Shown piece by piece: positions 54,806 to 62,202 of a stretch of 64,000 nt of DNA (its first letter is position 1; each line of letters starts with the position of its first letter). The notes under the pieces were generated by a model. That model saw only the letters and a program-made list of their open reading frames with translations, was not told the origin of the DNA and did no database searches. This stretch comes from Gammaproteobacteria bacterium RIFCSPHIGHO2_12_FULL_41_20. GTDB lineage: Bacteria; Pseudomonadota; Gammaproteobacteria; DSM-16500. The DNA is taken from NCBI GenBank assembly GCA_001801575.1, contig MGYC01000038.1, forward strand, positions 1 through 64,000, in the 5' to 3' direction. A program made the position numbers and the translations under genes.

Positions 54806-54833
54806 AATGGCGACTCGGAATGAGTCGCCATTT
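54805..54833 (-). terminator. intrinsic terminator of the histone-like gene
   Basis: Perfect 12-base arms (54805-54816 / 54822-54833) and a 5-base loop. On the minus strand the stem is followed by ttttattt, a good Rho-independent terminator for the gene ending at 54845. Confidence 0.85.
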
Positions 54834-54844
54834 AATAAAGATTA

Positions 54845-54982
54845 CTATTTTCTAGAGCGTTTTACCTTACGTTTTGCCGTGGTTTTTTTTGCTGGCTTTT
54901 TAACGGATTTTCTTACTGTTTTTTTAGCAACAGTTTTCTTCTTTGCCTTAGAAGTTGTTGCTTTTCTCTTTGCCCGTGGCAT
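54845..54982 (-). CDS. 45-residue lysine-rich histone H1-like protein
   Basis: The ORF gives MPRAKRKATTS... and ends KVKRSRK, with about half Lys/Arg plus Ala and Thr in AKKT-type repeats like histone H1 tails and the Hc1/Hc2-like proteins. A strong ribosome binding site (gaggaaattatc) and an intrinsic terminator frame it. It probably binds DNA or RNA non-specifically. Such basic tails also occur in chlamydial and Legionella-type proteins. It is short and unlikely to be recognised by gene finders. Confidence 0.7.
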   Translation of the reverse strand: MPRAKRKATTSKAKKKTVAKKTVRKSVKKPAKKTTAKRKVKRSRK

Positions 54983-55181
54983 GATAATTTCCTCTTCAAG
55001 AATTTAACACTTAATAAGTATAGCAGAAATAAACGATATTATACAAAAGAGTAAAACTCAAAGAGTGTGACGCATAAGTTTATAAACATCATCGATTAAT
55101 AATATGTAGAAAAACCCTATGAGCGGGTAGGGATATTACTTACATTTTTCTCAAGAAAACAATCAAGAGTAAATATTCGTG

Positions 55182-55232
55182 CGCCTGATCACCTCTCCCG
55201 TAGCGCTTTTTAGTGGGATAGGTGAGCAGGCG
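55182..55232. terminator. hairpin between the histone-like gene and NTF2-like gene
   Basis: Arms 55182-55194 and 55220-55232 match at 12 of 13 positions around a 25-base loop. It lies just past the stop of the NTF2-like gene (55260) on its 3' side. A classical T-run is weak, so it is a probable terminator at best. Confidence 0.4.
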
Positions 55233-55259
55233 ATCGCACTTCACTAGAATTTACCAATT

Positions 55260-55658
55260 CTAATGACGCGAGCCTAAATCCCTATCTGATTTTTCGCCTT
55301 TGATAAGATGTGTTAGCTCATCGCATAAGACAATTTTTTTATCTTTAATTCGAAATAACGCATTTACTTGAGCTTCAATGATACCACCATCTTTTTTAAT
55401 ACCTTCTACAAGATGAACGGTGGCAACTGTATCTCCTTCTGCGATCATATACTTGAAAGTCACTTTAGCTGATTTCATGACATTTTTTTGGGCTTTCATG
55501 TGGGCAATAAAATCATAATATTTTAATGTTTTTCCATCAACATATTGAACATAATCTTTAGAAAAATATTTGGCGTAAGTTTCTTCCGTAGCATTCATAT
55601 CTTCAATCGTATGGTTAAAGACTTCTTGTACAAATTTCTTGGCTTCATCAGATGTCAT
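55260..55658 (-). CDS. SnoaL/NTF2-like cytoplasmic protein
   Basis: The 132-residue protein has the NTF2-like arrangement: helix EAKKFVQEVFNHTIEDMNATEETYAKYFSKDYVQYVDGKTLKYYDFIAHMK, strands ATVHLVEGIKKDGGIIEAQVNALFRIKDKKIVLCDELTHLI. No signal peptide. A similar fold is predicted for the genes at 36221 and 53981. Small-molecule binding is likely but unproven. It is divergent from a TetR remnant whose product may have been its regulator. Confidence 0.6.
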   Translation of the reverse strand: MTSDEAKKFVQEVFNHTIEDMNATEETYAKYFSKDYVQYVDGKTLKYYDFIAHMKAQKNVMKSAKVTFKYMIAEGDTVATVHLVEGIKKDGGIIEAQVNALFRIKDKKIVLCDELTHLIKGEKSDRDLGSRH

Positions 55659-55700
55659 CTTTGTTCTCCCGCATAGCTTATAGAAAACTTAGCAAGCTTA

Positions 55701-55937
55701 ATGCTAAGCATGATTAAAAATATACATTTTCCTGAATTAGTTATAGTTTGGCTCGTAGCAAGTATAGTAAGCATGATTAAAAATATACATTTTCCTGAAT
55801 TAGTTATAGTTTGGCTCGTAGCAAGTATAGACGGAATGTTAGATGATGATCTTTCCCTTTTCAGAAACAATCCAAATAACAAAAAAAAATATATAAATAT
55901 GATTGTTGACAGCCTAGTGAAAGGACTTGGTATCTGA
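55701..55937 (+). pseudogene. C-terminal fragment of a TetR-family regulator
   Basis: The reading frame gives a stretch like the TetR C-terminal dimerisation helices (VIVWLVASIDGMLDDDLSLF, then NNKKKYINMIVDSLVKGLGI). The DNA-binding part is missing. An exact 63-base direct duplication (55705-55767 / 55768-55830) doubles 21 residues. Loss of the N-terminus makes it a remnant. It is divergent from the NTF2-like gene and close to the 158-bp element and IS30. Confidence 0.5.
55705..55830. repeat. perfect 63-bp tandem duplication
   Basis: Positions 55705-55767 are repeated exactly at 55768-55830. The unit is a multiple of three, so the frame is preserved. The perfect identity suggests the duplication is recent or was fixed by slippage. 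Confidence 0.95.
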
Positions 55938-55942
55938 AACTA

Positions 55943-56100
55943 ACTGAATAAATCAAAAGGTTAGGTGGAGACTCATGTGAAGTGAGATTCTCCCTGAGGA
56001 AAACAATGTCCGGTAATCTATCTTACCGGACATGGGGCGGTTTTGAAGAATCTCACGCCAAGTGCACCATTAGCCACGATAACCTACTGATTTATTCAGT
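55943..56100. mobile_element. 158-bp MITE-like element with terminal inverted repeats
   Basis: The 13-base ends (55943-55955 / 56088-56100) are perfectly inverted. The pairing continues imperfectly inward (aggtta, then tgg, then tgagattct on both arms). A central 28-base hairpin atgtccggta/taccggacat lies at 56004-56031. It has no ORF. Its right arm holds one of the two inverted 27-base motifs that recur at 62118-62144. No clear target duplication was found. Confidence 0.6.
56045..56071 (-). repeat. 27-base motif, left copy bounding the accessory cassette
   Basis: On the minus strand this reads as the same 27-base motif that occurs on the plus strand at 62118-62144 (24 of 27 identical). The two lie in opposite orientation, about 6 kb apart, on either side of the IS30 and cassette genes. 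It lies inside the 158-bp element. Confidence 0.7.
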
Positions 56101-56157
56101 CAACGGTTTTAAATCTGTGGATAACCGCTTACTGCGTTTCAGGAATCCTGTTTATGT

Positions 56158-57102
56158 TTAATACTTTTCTACCCACTTCAAAAAGGTTTCTTGAGGTGTT
56201 TGATAGCCTAAACATTTTAAGGGACGATTGTTGATTTCGCTGATTATATCCGCAATGTGTTTTTGCTTGAGCTTTGCTACATCATATTCTCGAGGTAATT
56301 CAGCTCTAATTACGCCATTCCCATTTTCAACAGCACCTTTTTGATAAGGAGAAGCTGGTTTACAAAAATATATGTCAGTATCAATACAATCTTTAATCCA
56401 TTGATACTTATTGAACTCAGAGCCTTGATCAAACGTAATCGATTTAATATGCTTTTTAATATTCTTAACTGTGCTAATTAGGGTTAAAGCAGTTCCGCTA
56501 GCTGTTTTATTTAAATTTTTAATGGCGATAATAAATCGTGATTTACGCTCTCTCAATGTAATCAAGTTGCTTTTAATACCTTGCTTAAACATCATTAAAT
56601 CACACTCCCAGTGCCCAAACTCCTCACGTTTGTTGATTGCATCAGGACGATTTGTAATAAGCATTTCTTTAGGAACCCTAGGATTCCTTAATTTTTGAAA
56701 GAATATGTTTCGAATACCATAATCGCTGTAGATATATCGATAAATTGTTTCATGTGAAATGACACATTGGCCTTCATTCTCAGATTTTAATCTTCCTTCA
56801 ATTTGCCAAGGAGACCATCCTGATTTTAATTTATCATGAACGTAATCTTTTAGGTTTTTATCTTTATCCAGCTTTCTTTTTCGTTTGCGACGCTCAAGAT
56901 AATTTTGATGGGCTGTGTCACTCCAATAAATATCATTATTTGTTTTCCAATGCTTAAAACTATTTCGCTTTAATTCACGATAGATAGTTGAGCGGTTTAC
57001 TTTTAAAATTTGAGCGATCTTATTTTTAGAATAATGCTTTTCAAGCATGATTCTTAAAAAAATGCGATCCTTGTCTGTCAAATGACTGTATTTATTTTTC
57101 AT
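56158..57102 (-). mobile_element. IS30-family transposase
   Basis: The 314-residue product has an N-terminal HTH (KNKIAQILKVNRSTIYRELKRN) and the IS30 catalytic core: EFGHWECDLM (first Asp), SITFDQGSEF (second Asp), and KGAVENGNGVIR (Glu). The three acidic residues are intact. Full length suggests it is functional. Its ATG lies 4 bases after the dehydratase stop with no space for a normal left terminal repeat, so the insertion sequence may be truncated or the transposase may be captured by the operon. The 158-bp element is on its other side. Confidence 0.92.
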
Positions 57103-57106
57103 ACCA

Positions 57107-58033
57107 TTATAAAAACTGTTTCAAGACAGCGTCATCGATATTTCCACCCGATAAAATACACACAATTTTCTGATAACTTCCAAGTTTCGCTAATTGAATT
57201 GCTGCAGCCAAACTACAGCCAGCAGCTCCTTCGCAAACTAATTTATGATTAAAATAAAGACTTTTCAGTACATGTTTTATATCATTTAAAGAAATTACCA
57301 GACTATCTTTTACTAACGATGCTATTTGATGAAAAACTTGGGGCAAAACTTCGGGTGTGCCAATAGCATCCACGAAAGAAGGCTTACGATCAATTGATAT
57401 GGGTTTAGTTAATTGCAATGAGCTTTTTAACGGAGATGCTGTTTCAGGTTCGCATGTATAGATCGCGATATGAGGATTACGTTGCTGAATTCTGTTACCA
57501 ATGCCAAGGCTTAATCCCCCTACTCCAAATGGAATAACAATTGCATCTATATCAGGCATTTCATCAATAATCTCATCAGCTATTTTGGAATACCCGTTAA
57601 GCAACGATTGATTGAGTGCAGGATGAATAAAAATTCTGTCATCAGGCAATTTAATATCGCCTCGAACAATTTTCCAGACATCCTCGTAATGCATTCTAAT
57701 AATTTCAGCACCTAATTTTTGAATTGCCATTAGTTTTGTTTGAGGAGCAGCTTCAGGAACATAAATCCGGGATGGAATATTTAATTCCTGGGCAGAAAAT
57801 GCAACTGCCTGTGCCATATTACCTGCACTCGCAACACAAAGACCTTTTTGTAAAATATGTGGTTCAATTTCTTTTAATACTGATACAATGCCACGAATTT
57901 TATAAGACCCAAAAATTTGTAAATTTTCAGGCTTCAAAAAAATGCGTGATCCAATATCAAAATACGTATTGCAAAAAGGTATTAGAGGAGTTCTAATAAT
58001 TAATTTTTCCAAATTTAAAATAGATTCACGCAT
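57107..58033 (-). CDS. PLP-dependent serine/threonine dehydratase or racemase
   Basis: The 308-residue protein belongs to the fold-type II PLP family. GSYKIRG carries the cofactor Lys45, ASAGNMAQAVAFSAQ binds phosphate/carboxylate, PFGVGGLSLGIG binds the phosphate, and LSGGNIDDAVL is the C-terminal motif. Threonine/serine dehydratases, serine racemases and hydroxyamino-acid lyases share these motifs. I took ATG 58033 (MRESILNL); the frame also has ATG 58048. It overlaps the methyltransferase by 8 bases and ends 4 bases before the transposase. The C-terminus looks complete. Confidence 0.85.
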   Translation of the reverse strand: MRESILNLEKLIIRTPLIPFCNTYFDIGSRIFLKPENLQIFGSYKIRGIVSVLKEIEPHILQKGLCVASAGNMAQAVAFSAQELNIPSRIYVPEAAPQTKLMAIQKLGAEIIRMHYEDVWKIVRGDIKLPDDRIFIHPALNQSLLNGYSKIADEIIDEMPDIDAIVIPFGVGGLSLGIGNRIQQRNPHIAIYTCEPETASPLKSSLQLTKPISIDRKPSFVDAIGTPEVLPQVFHQIASLVKDSLVISLNDIKHVLKSLYFNHKLVCEGAAGCSLAAAIQLAKLGSYQKIVCILSGGNIDDAVLKQFL

Positions 58034-59063
58034 TCTTCTTAACACCAATGATCATATGCTTTTCACCGGAAGAATATATAACTTGTGAATCACTAAAGCC
58101 TATGTTATGTAACCAATTTAAATATTCACATGCGGTTCTATGCTTACCATGCATTTCAAGAAGCATAGTTAGATTTAGCATGGCAGTGAGATAGGGTCCT
58201 GATTTATCATCATCAAATAGTTTTTCTAGAATGATGATCAATCCATTATTTGGCAGTTTTTCATATACTTTTTGAATAAGAGTCATACACATCGATTCTG
58301 GCCAGTCTGATAAAAGATAGCCAATTGAATAAACATCTCCGATTGGGAGTTCGTCTTTAAGGATATCTCCTTCATAGAAATTTGCTCGAGCACTTAGATT
58401 CAGCTCATTAAATTTTTCTTCTGCATAAGGTTTTACTTGTTTGTAATCCATTATGATAGCAGTTAAACCAGGATTATTTTGCAATGCAGCAATAGCAAAA
58501 GATCCCGTTGCACCACCTAAATCAACAAGCTTCTTATAGGCTGAAAAAGAAAATTTCATACATAAATCAATCGAATCGTTATAACCTGATGCCCACATGG
58601 TAGATAAAAATTCTGCTGTTGATTTCTCATCTGAAAAAATAAAATCAGTGTAAACAGAATTAAGATCATTATGTGATATTACTTTTTTTCCTATTTTGCT
58701 CCACTGCGGTTTGTTTTCTTGGATAGCAGAAAGCAAGTAATCAAAAATTTTATAACTCGTTTTAAAATAATGAGTGAATTTACCACCGCAATAAAATTCA
58801 CTTTTACTGGATAGAAGCGGTACCCATTCAGGGTTTATCTTGTAGTTATTATTTTCTTTATCTAATAACTTAATAGACTGCGCGCAAATGAGTAATCGTT
58901 CTAAAGAGGATTCTGGAACTTTAAGATCATTACTGATTTGTCTGAGTGATGAAATCCCATTATCAATTAAGTAATCAAATAGCTTTAATTCATTGCAGAC
59001 AAAAAACACTTGACTCTCTGCAAATCCAAACATCATTTTTTCAAGTATTAATGGCATTTTCAT
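58026..59063 (-). CDS. SAM-dependent O-methyltransferase
   Basis: The 345-residue protein matches small-molecule O-methyltransferases (plant COMT and bacterial polyketide/hydroxyneurosporene type). An N-terminal winged-helix dimerisation domain (LFDYLIDNGISSLRQISNDLKVPESSLERLL) precedes a Rossmann domain with LVDLGGATGSFAIAAL, VYSIGYLLSDWPESMCMTLI and LIILEKLFDD. The region usually holding the catalytic His reads SDWPE here rather than HDWSD, so the general base may differ. It overlaps the dehydratase by 8 bases and follows the fusion gene by 4, so all are in one operon. Confidence 0.85.
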   Translation of the reverse strand: MKMPLILEKMMFGFAESQVFFVCNELKLFDYLIDNGISSLRQISNDLKVPESSLERLLICAQSIKLLDKENNNYKINPEWVPLLSSKSEFYCGGKFTHYFKTSYKIFDYLLSAIQENKPQWSKIGKKVISHNDLNSVYTDFIFSDEKSTAEFLSTMWASGYNDSIDLCMKFSFSAYKKLVDLGGATGSFAIAALQNNPGLTAIIMDYKQVKPYAEEKFNELNLSARANFYEGDILKDELPIGDVYSIGYLLSDWPESMCMTLIQKVYEKLPNNGLIIILEKLFDDDKSGPYLTAMLNLTMLLEMHGKHRTACEYLNWLHNIGFSDSQVIYSSGEKHMIIGVKKNA

Positions 59064-59067
59064 AAAT

Positions 59068-60765
59068 TTAATCTACTGTTTTCCATACATGTTCGACGTG
59101 ATCATTTCGAATGCCATATATTTCTTTATGCAAAAAACCCATGGCGTCTGTATAACCTGGAATTAGAACAATTTTATCTCCTCGTGCAAGATTAACTGCT
59201 GATTTATCAATTTTTTCAAATTTAGTATGTTCAGCACTTAATCCAATGACACGTAATTCCTTATCATCACGTGGCGCTGGCAAGCCGCCAAATGGGTGCC
59301 AGCCAACTGCTTTAAAACCGGCGTTACCTATTGCCCTACTTTGATCTGATGGCACACTGATAATTTGGGTTAATATCAACGCACCCATCTTGTGCCCATA
59401 ATCTTTTAAATTCGCTTTATGATAATAAAGCAGATCACACAAAGCGCCGCCGCCTGCTTGTATTTCAGTTAAAATACCTGCATCCAGACAATCCATGTAA
59501 TTACAACTGCCGCCGCCACTCACCACATTAACTTTTATTCCTGCCGATTCAATTGAAGATTTAGCCTTTGCCAAGAGGTCATGCGATTTTTTTGTTTCTT
59601 GTGATTTTTCAATTGGCGGCATAATCGGTGTATGCCCTTCATAACCTGTTATGCCAGCAAAAATAATCGAACCCGTGTTCATCTCAATTTGCTTGGCCAG
59701 CCGTGCAAGATTAATCGCTTCTTCGATAGTACTTACCCCGCATCGATCATGATTTACATTTAATTCGATCAATACTTCAATCGGTGTGATTATTTCCCAC
59801 CGCTCAACAGCCTGAGCAAGATTCTGCAAATAAACGCTATCATCAATAGCAACTCTTAAACATTTAACTTGTTTAGCAAGTAATGAAAGACTCTCGAATT
59901 CTTCTTCTCCAACTTGATTCGCAAGATAAATATTGTTAATTCCTTGCTTTGCAAAATTTTCTGCTTCATGAAGCGTAAGTAATACGACACCATTAGCATT
60001 TCCTTGTGCAATAATATATTTAGCAAGCTCCGGACATTTGTGTGCTTTACTTGGAATTCTCCATTCAATTCCTGATTCAACAATTCGAGACGTCATAAGA
60101 CGAATATTATGATCAACTACATCTAAGTCCACTAAAAATGAAGGCGTAGGCAGATGATATATATGTTGACCAATATATTTATTTTTTTCTTTTTTCTGTT
60201 GTGCCTTAATCACTGTTCCACGCTCTTTAGATTTGCTCCAGCAAGTCAGTTCAATCCACATACCCCATGGAGAAACTAAAAAAGTTGAAGTGCAAATTTC
60301 TCCTCGTAATGGAAACTGCATCGGCGGGTCTTGAATAAAACGCGTGCCTTTCCATCTTGGAATAACATGTTTTTTGATGTGTGCGACAACACTGTCAATA
60401 TCTTGGACGGTAAAAGAAATATAGCTATTACCAATGTCACTAAATTTATGCCAGCCGTTGTCACCATTAAGTTGTTGATGATCAGGTGATTTCCATTCAA
60501 AAATTTCTACATATTGTGTTAACGGATATTCACCACATTTCAACATGATGACATGAGGCATATAAGCTTCATAATGAACACCAAAAATAGTTGACCAGCC
60601 ACGCTCACCCGCTGTTGGATGAGGTTCACGTTTTACTTCCCAATCAAATTCAGCATCAAAAACCTCCATTAGAAAATCAGCTGCTTCTTGCGCATTTGGC
60701 ACAACGATTCCCACATGATCTAAACCCATATTTGTGGGTATCCCGCCATTAGGATTTTGCTTCAT
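59068..60765 (-). CDS. VOC-domain / D-threonine-aldolase-like PLP fusion protein
   Basis: The 565-residue protein has an N-terminal vicinal-oxygen-chelate (glyoxalase/dioxygenase) domain (about 12-180: GLDHVGIVVPNAQEAADFL, YVEIFEW, WGMWIELT). A C-terminal alanine-racemase-like barrel (about 190-565) follows, like D-serine dehydratase/D-threonine aldolase. PSKAHKCPE provides the likely PLP Lys240, and SGGGSCNYMD sits in the middle. The metal site usually reading PxHx(C/D) here is PGYTD (Tyr538, Asp540), so its His is lost. Such a fusion is unusual. I chose ATG 60765 behind ggag; the frame runs 44 codons upstream. It overlaps the cupin by 17 bases. Confidence 0.8.
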   Translation of the reverse strand: MKQNPNGGIPTNMGLDHVGIVVPNAQEAADFLMEVFDAEFDWEVKREPHPTAGERGWSTIFGVHYEAYMPHVIMLKCGEYPLTQYVEIFEWKSPDHQQLNGDNGWHKFSDIGNSYISFTVQDIDSVVAHIKKHVIPRWKGTRFIQDPPMQFPLRGEICTSTFLVSPWGMWIELTCWSKSKERGTVIKAQQKKEKNKYIGQHIYHLPTPSFLVDLDVVDHNIRLMTSRIVESGIEWRIPSKAHKCPELAKYIIAQGNANGVVLLTLHEAENFAKQGINNIYLANQVGEEEFESLSLLAKQVKCLRVAIDDSVYLQNLAQAVERWEIITPIEVLIELNVNHDRCGVSTIEEAINLARLAKQIEMNTGSIIFAGITGYEGHTPIMPPIEKSQETKKSHDLLAKAKSSIESAGIKVNVVSGGGSCNYMDCLDAGILTEIQAGGGALCDLLYYHKANLKDYGHKMGALILTQIISVPSDQSRAIGNAGFKAVGWHPFGGLPAPRDDKELRVIGLSAEHTKFEKIDKSAVNLARGDKIVLIPGYTDAMGFLHKEIYGIRNDHVEHVWKTVD

Positions 60766-61162
60766 ATTTATCTCCATTTTCATAGTGCAAATCAATCTCA
60801 CCATTTTCAGGATTAATGATGGGTGGGCTTTGAATGCTAAGAAACAGAGTTGGAGTTTTTGTTTTAAAACCGTGTAAAACTCCGGCCGCAATATCAATTC
60901 GTATGCCAGGTTGATATTCGATCAAATTTTCACCTAATTGAAACAATCCCGTGCCTGAAATGACATAAACCACCGCAGAACTTTTTTTATGAAAGTGAGG
61001 GCTGTATTCTGATTCCGGCCTTAATTCGACTAGCTCGATATTTTCTTCGAACGATCGATTTTTAAATATGCCGCATTGATATAAATCAAATATTTCTTCA
61101 GCTTGTGCCTGTTTGCTGACTACTCGTTGATGGGGAATCGATTTAAAAATTTCATAATCCAT
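60749..61162 (-). CDS. cupin-domain protein
   Basis: The 137-residue single-domain cupin has the first motif SPHFHKKSSAVVYVISGTG and the second motif with AAGVLHGFKT. The first has two His in a P-H-F-H pattern and the second one His, so a metal centre is likely but the usual motif Glu is replaced (KKSSAV). It may be a dioxygenase, isomerase or a binding protein. It is the first gene of the operon transcribed leftward, and is divergent from a LysR gene. Start ATG 61162 lies near ggagac. Confidence 0.75.
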   Translation of the reverse strand: MDYEIFKSIPHQRVVSKQAQAEEIFDLYQCGIFKNRSFEENIELVELRPESEYSPHFHKKSSAVVYVISGTGLFQLGENLIEYQPGIRIDIAAGVLHGFKTKTPTLFLSIQSPPIINPENGEIDLHYENGDKYEAKS

Positions 61163-61233
61163 TGGTGTCTCCTTATTTTTAAATAAGAATATCTAATTAG
61201 ATAATTGAATTAAAGTGACAATATGTTTATGAT

Positions 61234-62118
61234 ATGTTCCATATGGATACAAATCGATTAAGACAATTTTGCGCTATAGCAGAGCTTGGCAGCATGACCA
61301 AAGCATCTAAATTATTGCATATCACGCATTCTGGTCTTTCAAAATCAATGAAACTACTGCAAGAAGAATCGGGATTGGTATTGTTACGCCCTGCTGGAAG
61401 AGGACTTGCGCTTACTGAAGAAGGGTTGCAGATTTATAGGCGAGCAAAAGAATTTCTGGAAAACGAAGAACAATTATTTAAAGTTGAAAAAAATACCCTA
61501 AGATCAACGCTTAGAATTGGCGCAGTAGAAATTTTTCTTGTGGCTATGGGAGAGCAACTTAAGCACCATCCATTTGAGAACAATATCATCACACTTCTCG
61601 ATCTTGATCCGGGTAATATGGAACAATTAATTGCAACTAGACAACTTGATTTCGGTGTAACATATGCTCCATTTCCTATGGAAAATGTTGAGATAACTGA
61701 AATAGGCAAATATCAATTAGGATGCTATCACTTAAAAGGCGCATTTGAGAGAAAAAAGATTAAAGAAATACCGTTCGTGGTTCCTGCTATGGGTCTTTCT
61801 AGTAATCCATTACAAATAAAAGAGAGAGATGGTTGGCTAGAAAGTATTTATCCTCGCGATAAGAAATATAGTGTAAATCTTCTGTCAACTGCTATCGAGT
61901 TGACTCTACAAGGTCTCTGTGCGATCTATATCCCAGATTTTGTTGCACATAAGATAAATGCTGCACGCAATTCAAAGGAGTTATTAATTGAATATCCCTT
62001 ACAAAGAAATCAAAAAAATATTCAAAGAGCATTTGTGCTTAGGCATAAAGATCAGGCTGAGGATACTACTTTTAAGCAATTATGTCGGATGGTTAAAGAA
62101 GCGATTACATGCAAATGA
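61234..62118 (+). CDS. LysR-family transcriptional regulator
   Basis: The 294-residue protein has an N-terminal LysR HTH (LRQFCAIAELGSMTKASKLLHITHSGLSKSMKLLQEESG) and a periplasmic-binding-like effector domain (RSTLRIGAVEIFLVAM to the end). It is 71 bases divergent from the cupin operon and most likely controls it, binding a small molecule made or used by the pathway. ATG 61234 or the ATG at 61243 could be the start. It ends at a 27-base repeat copy. Confidence 0.9.
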   Translation: MFHMDTNRLRQFCAIAELGSMTKASKLLHITHSGLSKSMKLLQEESGLVLLRPAGRGLALTEEGLQIYRRAKEFLENEEQLFKVEKNTLRSTLRIGAVEIFLVAMGEQLKHHPFENNIITLLDLDPGNMEQLIATRQLDFGVTYAPFPMENVEITEIGKYQLGCYHLKGAFERKKIKEIPFVVPAMGLSSNPLQIKERDGWLESIYPRDKKYSVNLLSTAIELTLQGLCAIYIPDFVAHKINAARNSKELLIEYPLQRNQKNIQRAFVLRHKDQAEDTTFKQLCRMVKEAITCK

Positions 62119-62144
62119 ATGGTGCACTTCGCATGAGATTCTGC
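62118..62144 (+). repeat. 27-base motif, right copy bounding the accessory cassette
   Basis: The 27 bases are 24/27 identical to the minus-strand motif at 56045-56071, in opposite orientation. It begins at the last base of the LysR stop codon. Confidence 0.7.
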
Positions 62145-62202
62145 CTTTTGCTAAAAACCGACCAACAATAGTTGATTATTTCTTATGTTGCAATGATTAG
62201 AG

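Noticed and set aside
54807-55007. Plus-strand hydrophobic Phe-rich ORF
   Set aside because: It is the complement of the Lys-rich histone-like gene, so the composition is an antisense artefact.
55705-55830. CRISPR-like repeat
   Set aside because: There are just two direct copies without spacers, so it is a tandem duplication. No CRISPR array or cas gene was seen anywhere.
55655-55882. 75-codon minus-strand ORF with repeats
   Set aside because: It is the antisense of the 63-bp tandem duplication in the TetR remnant; no ribosome binding site.
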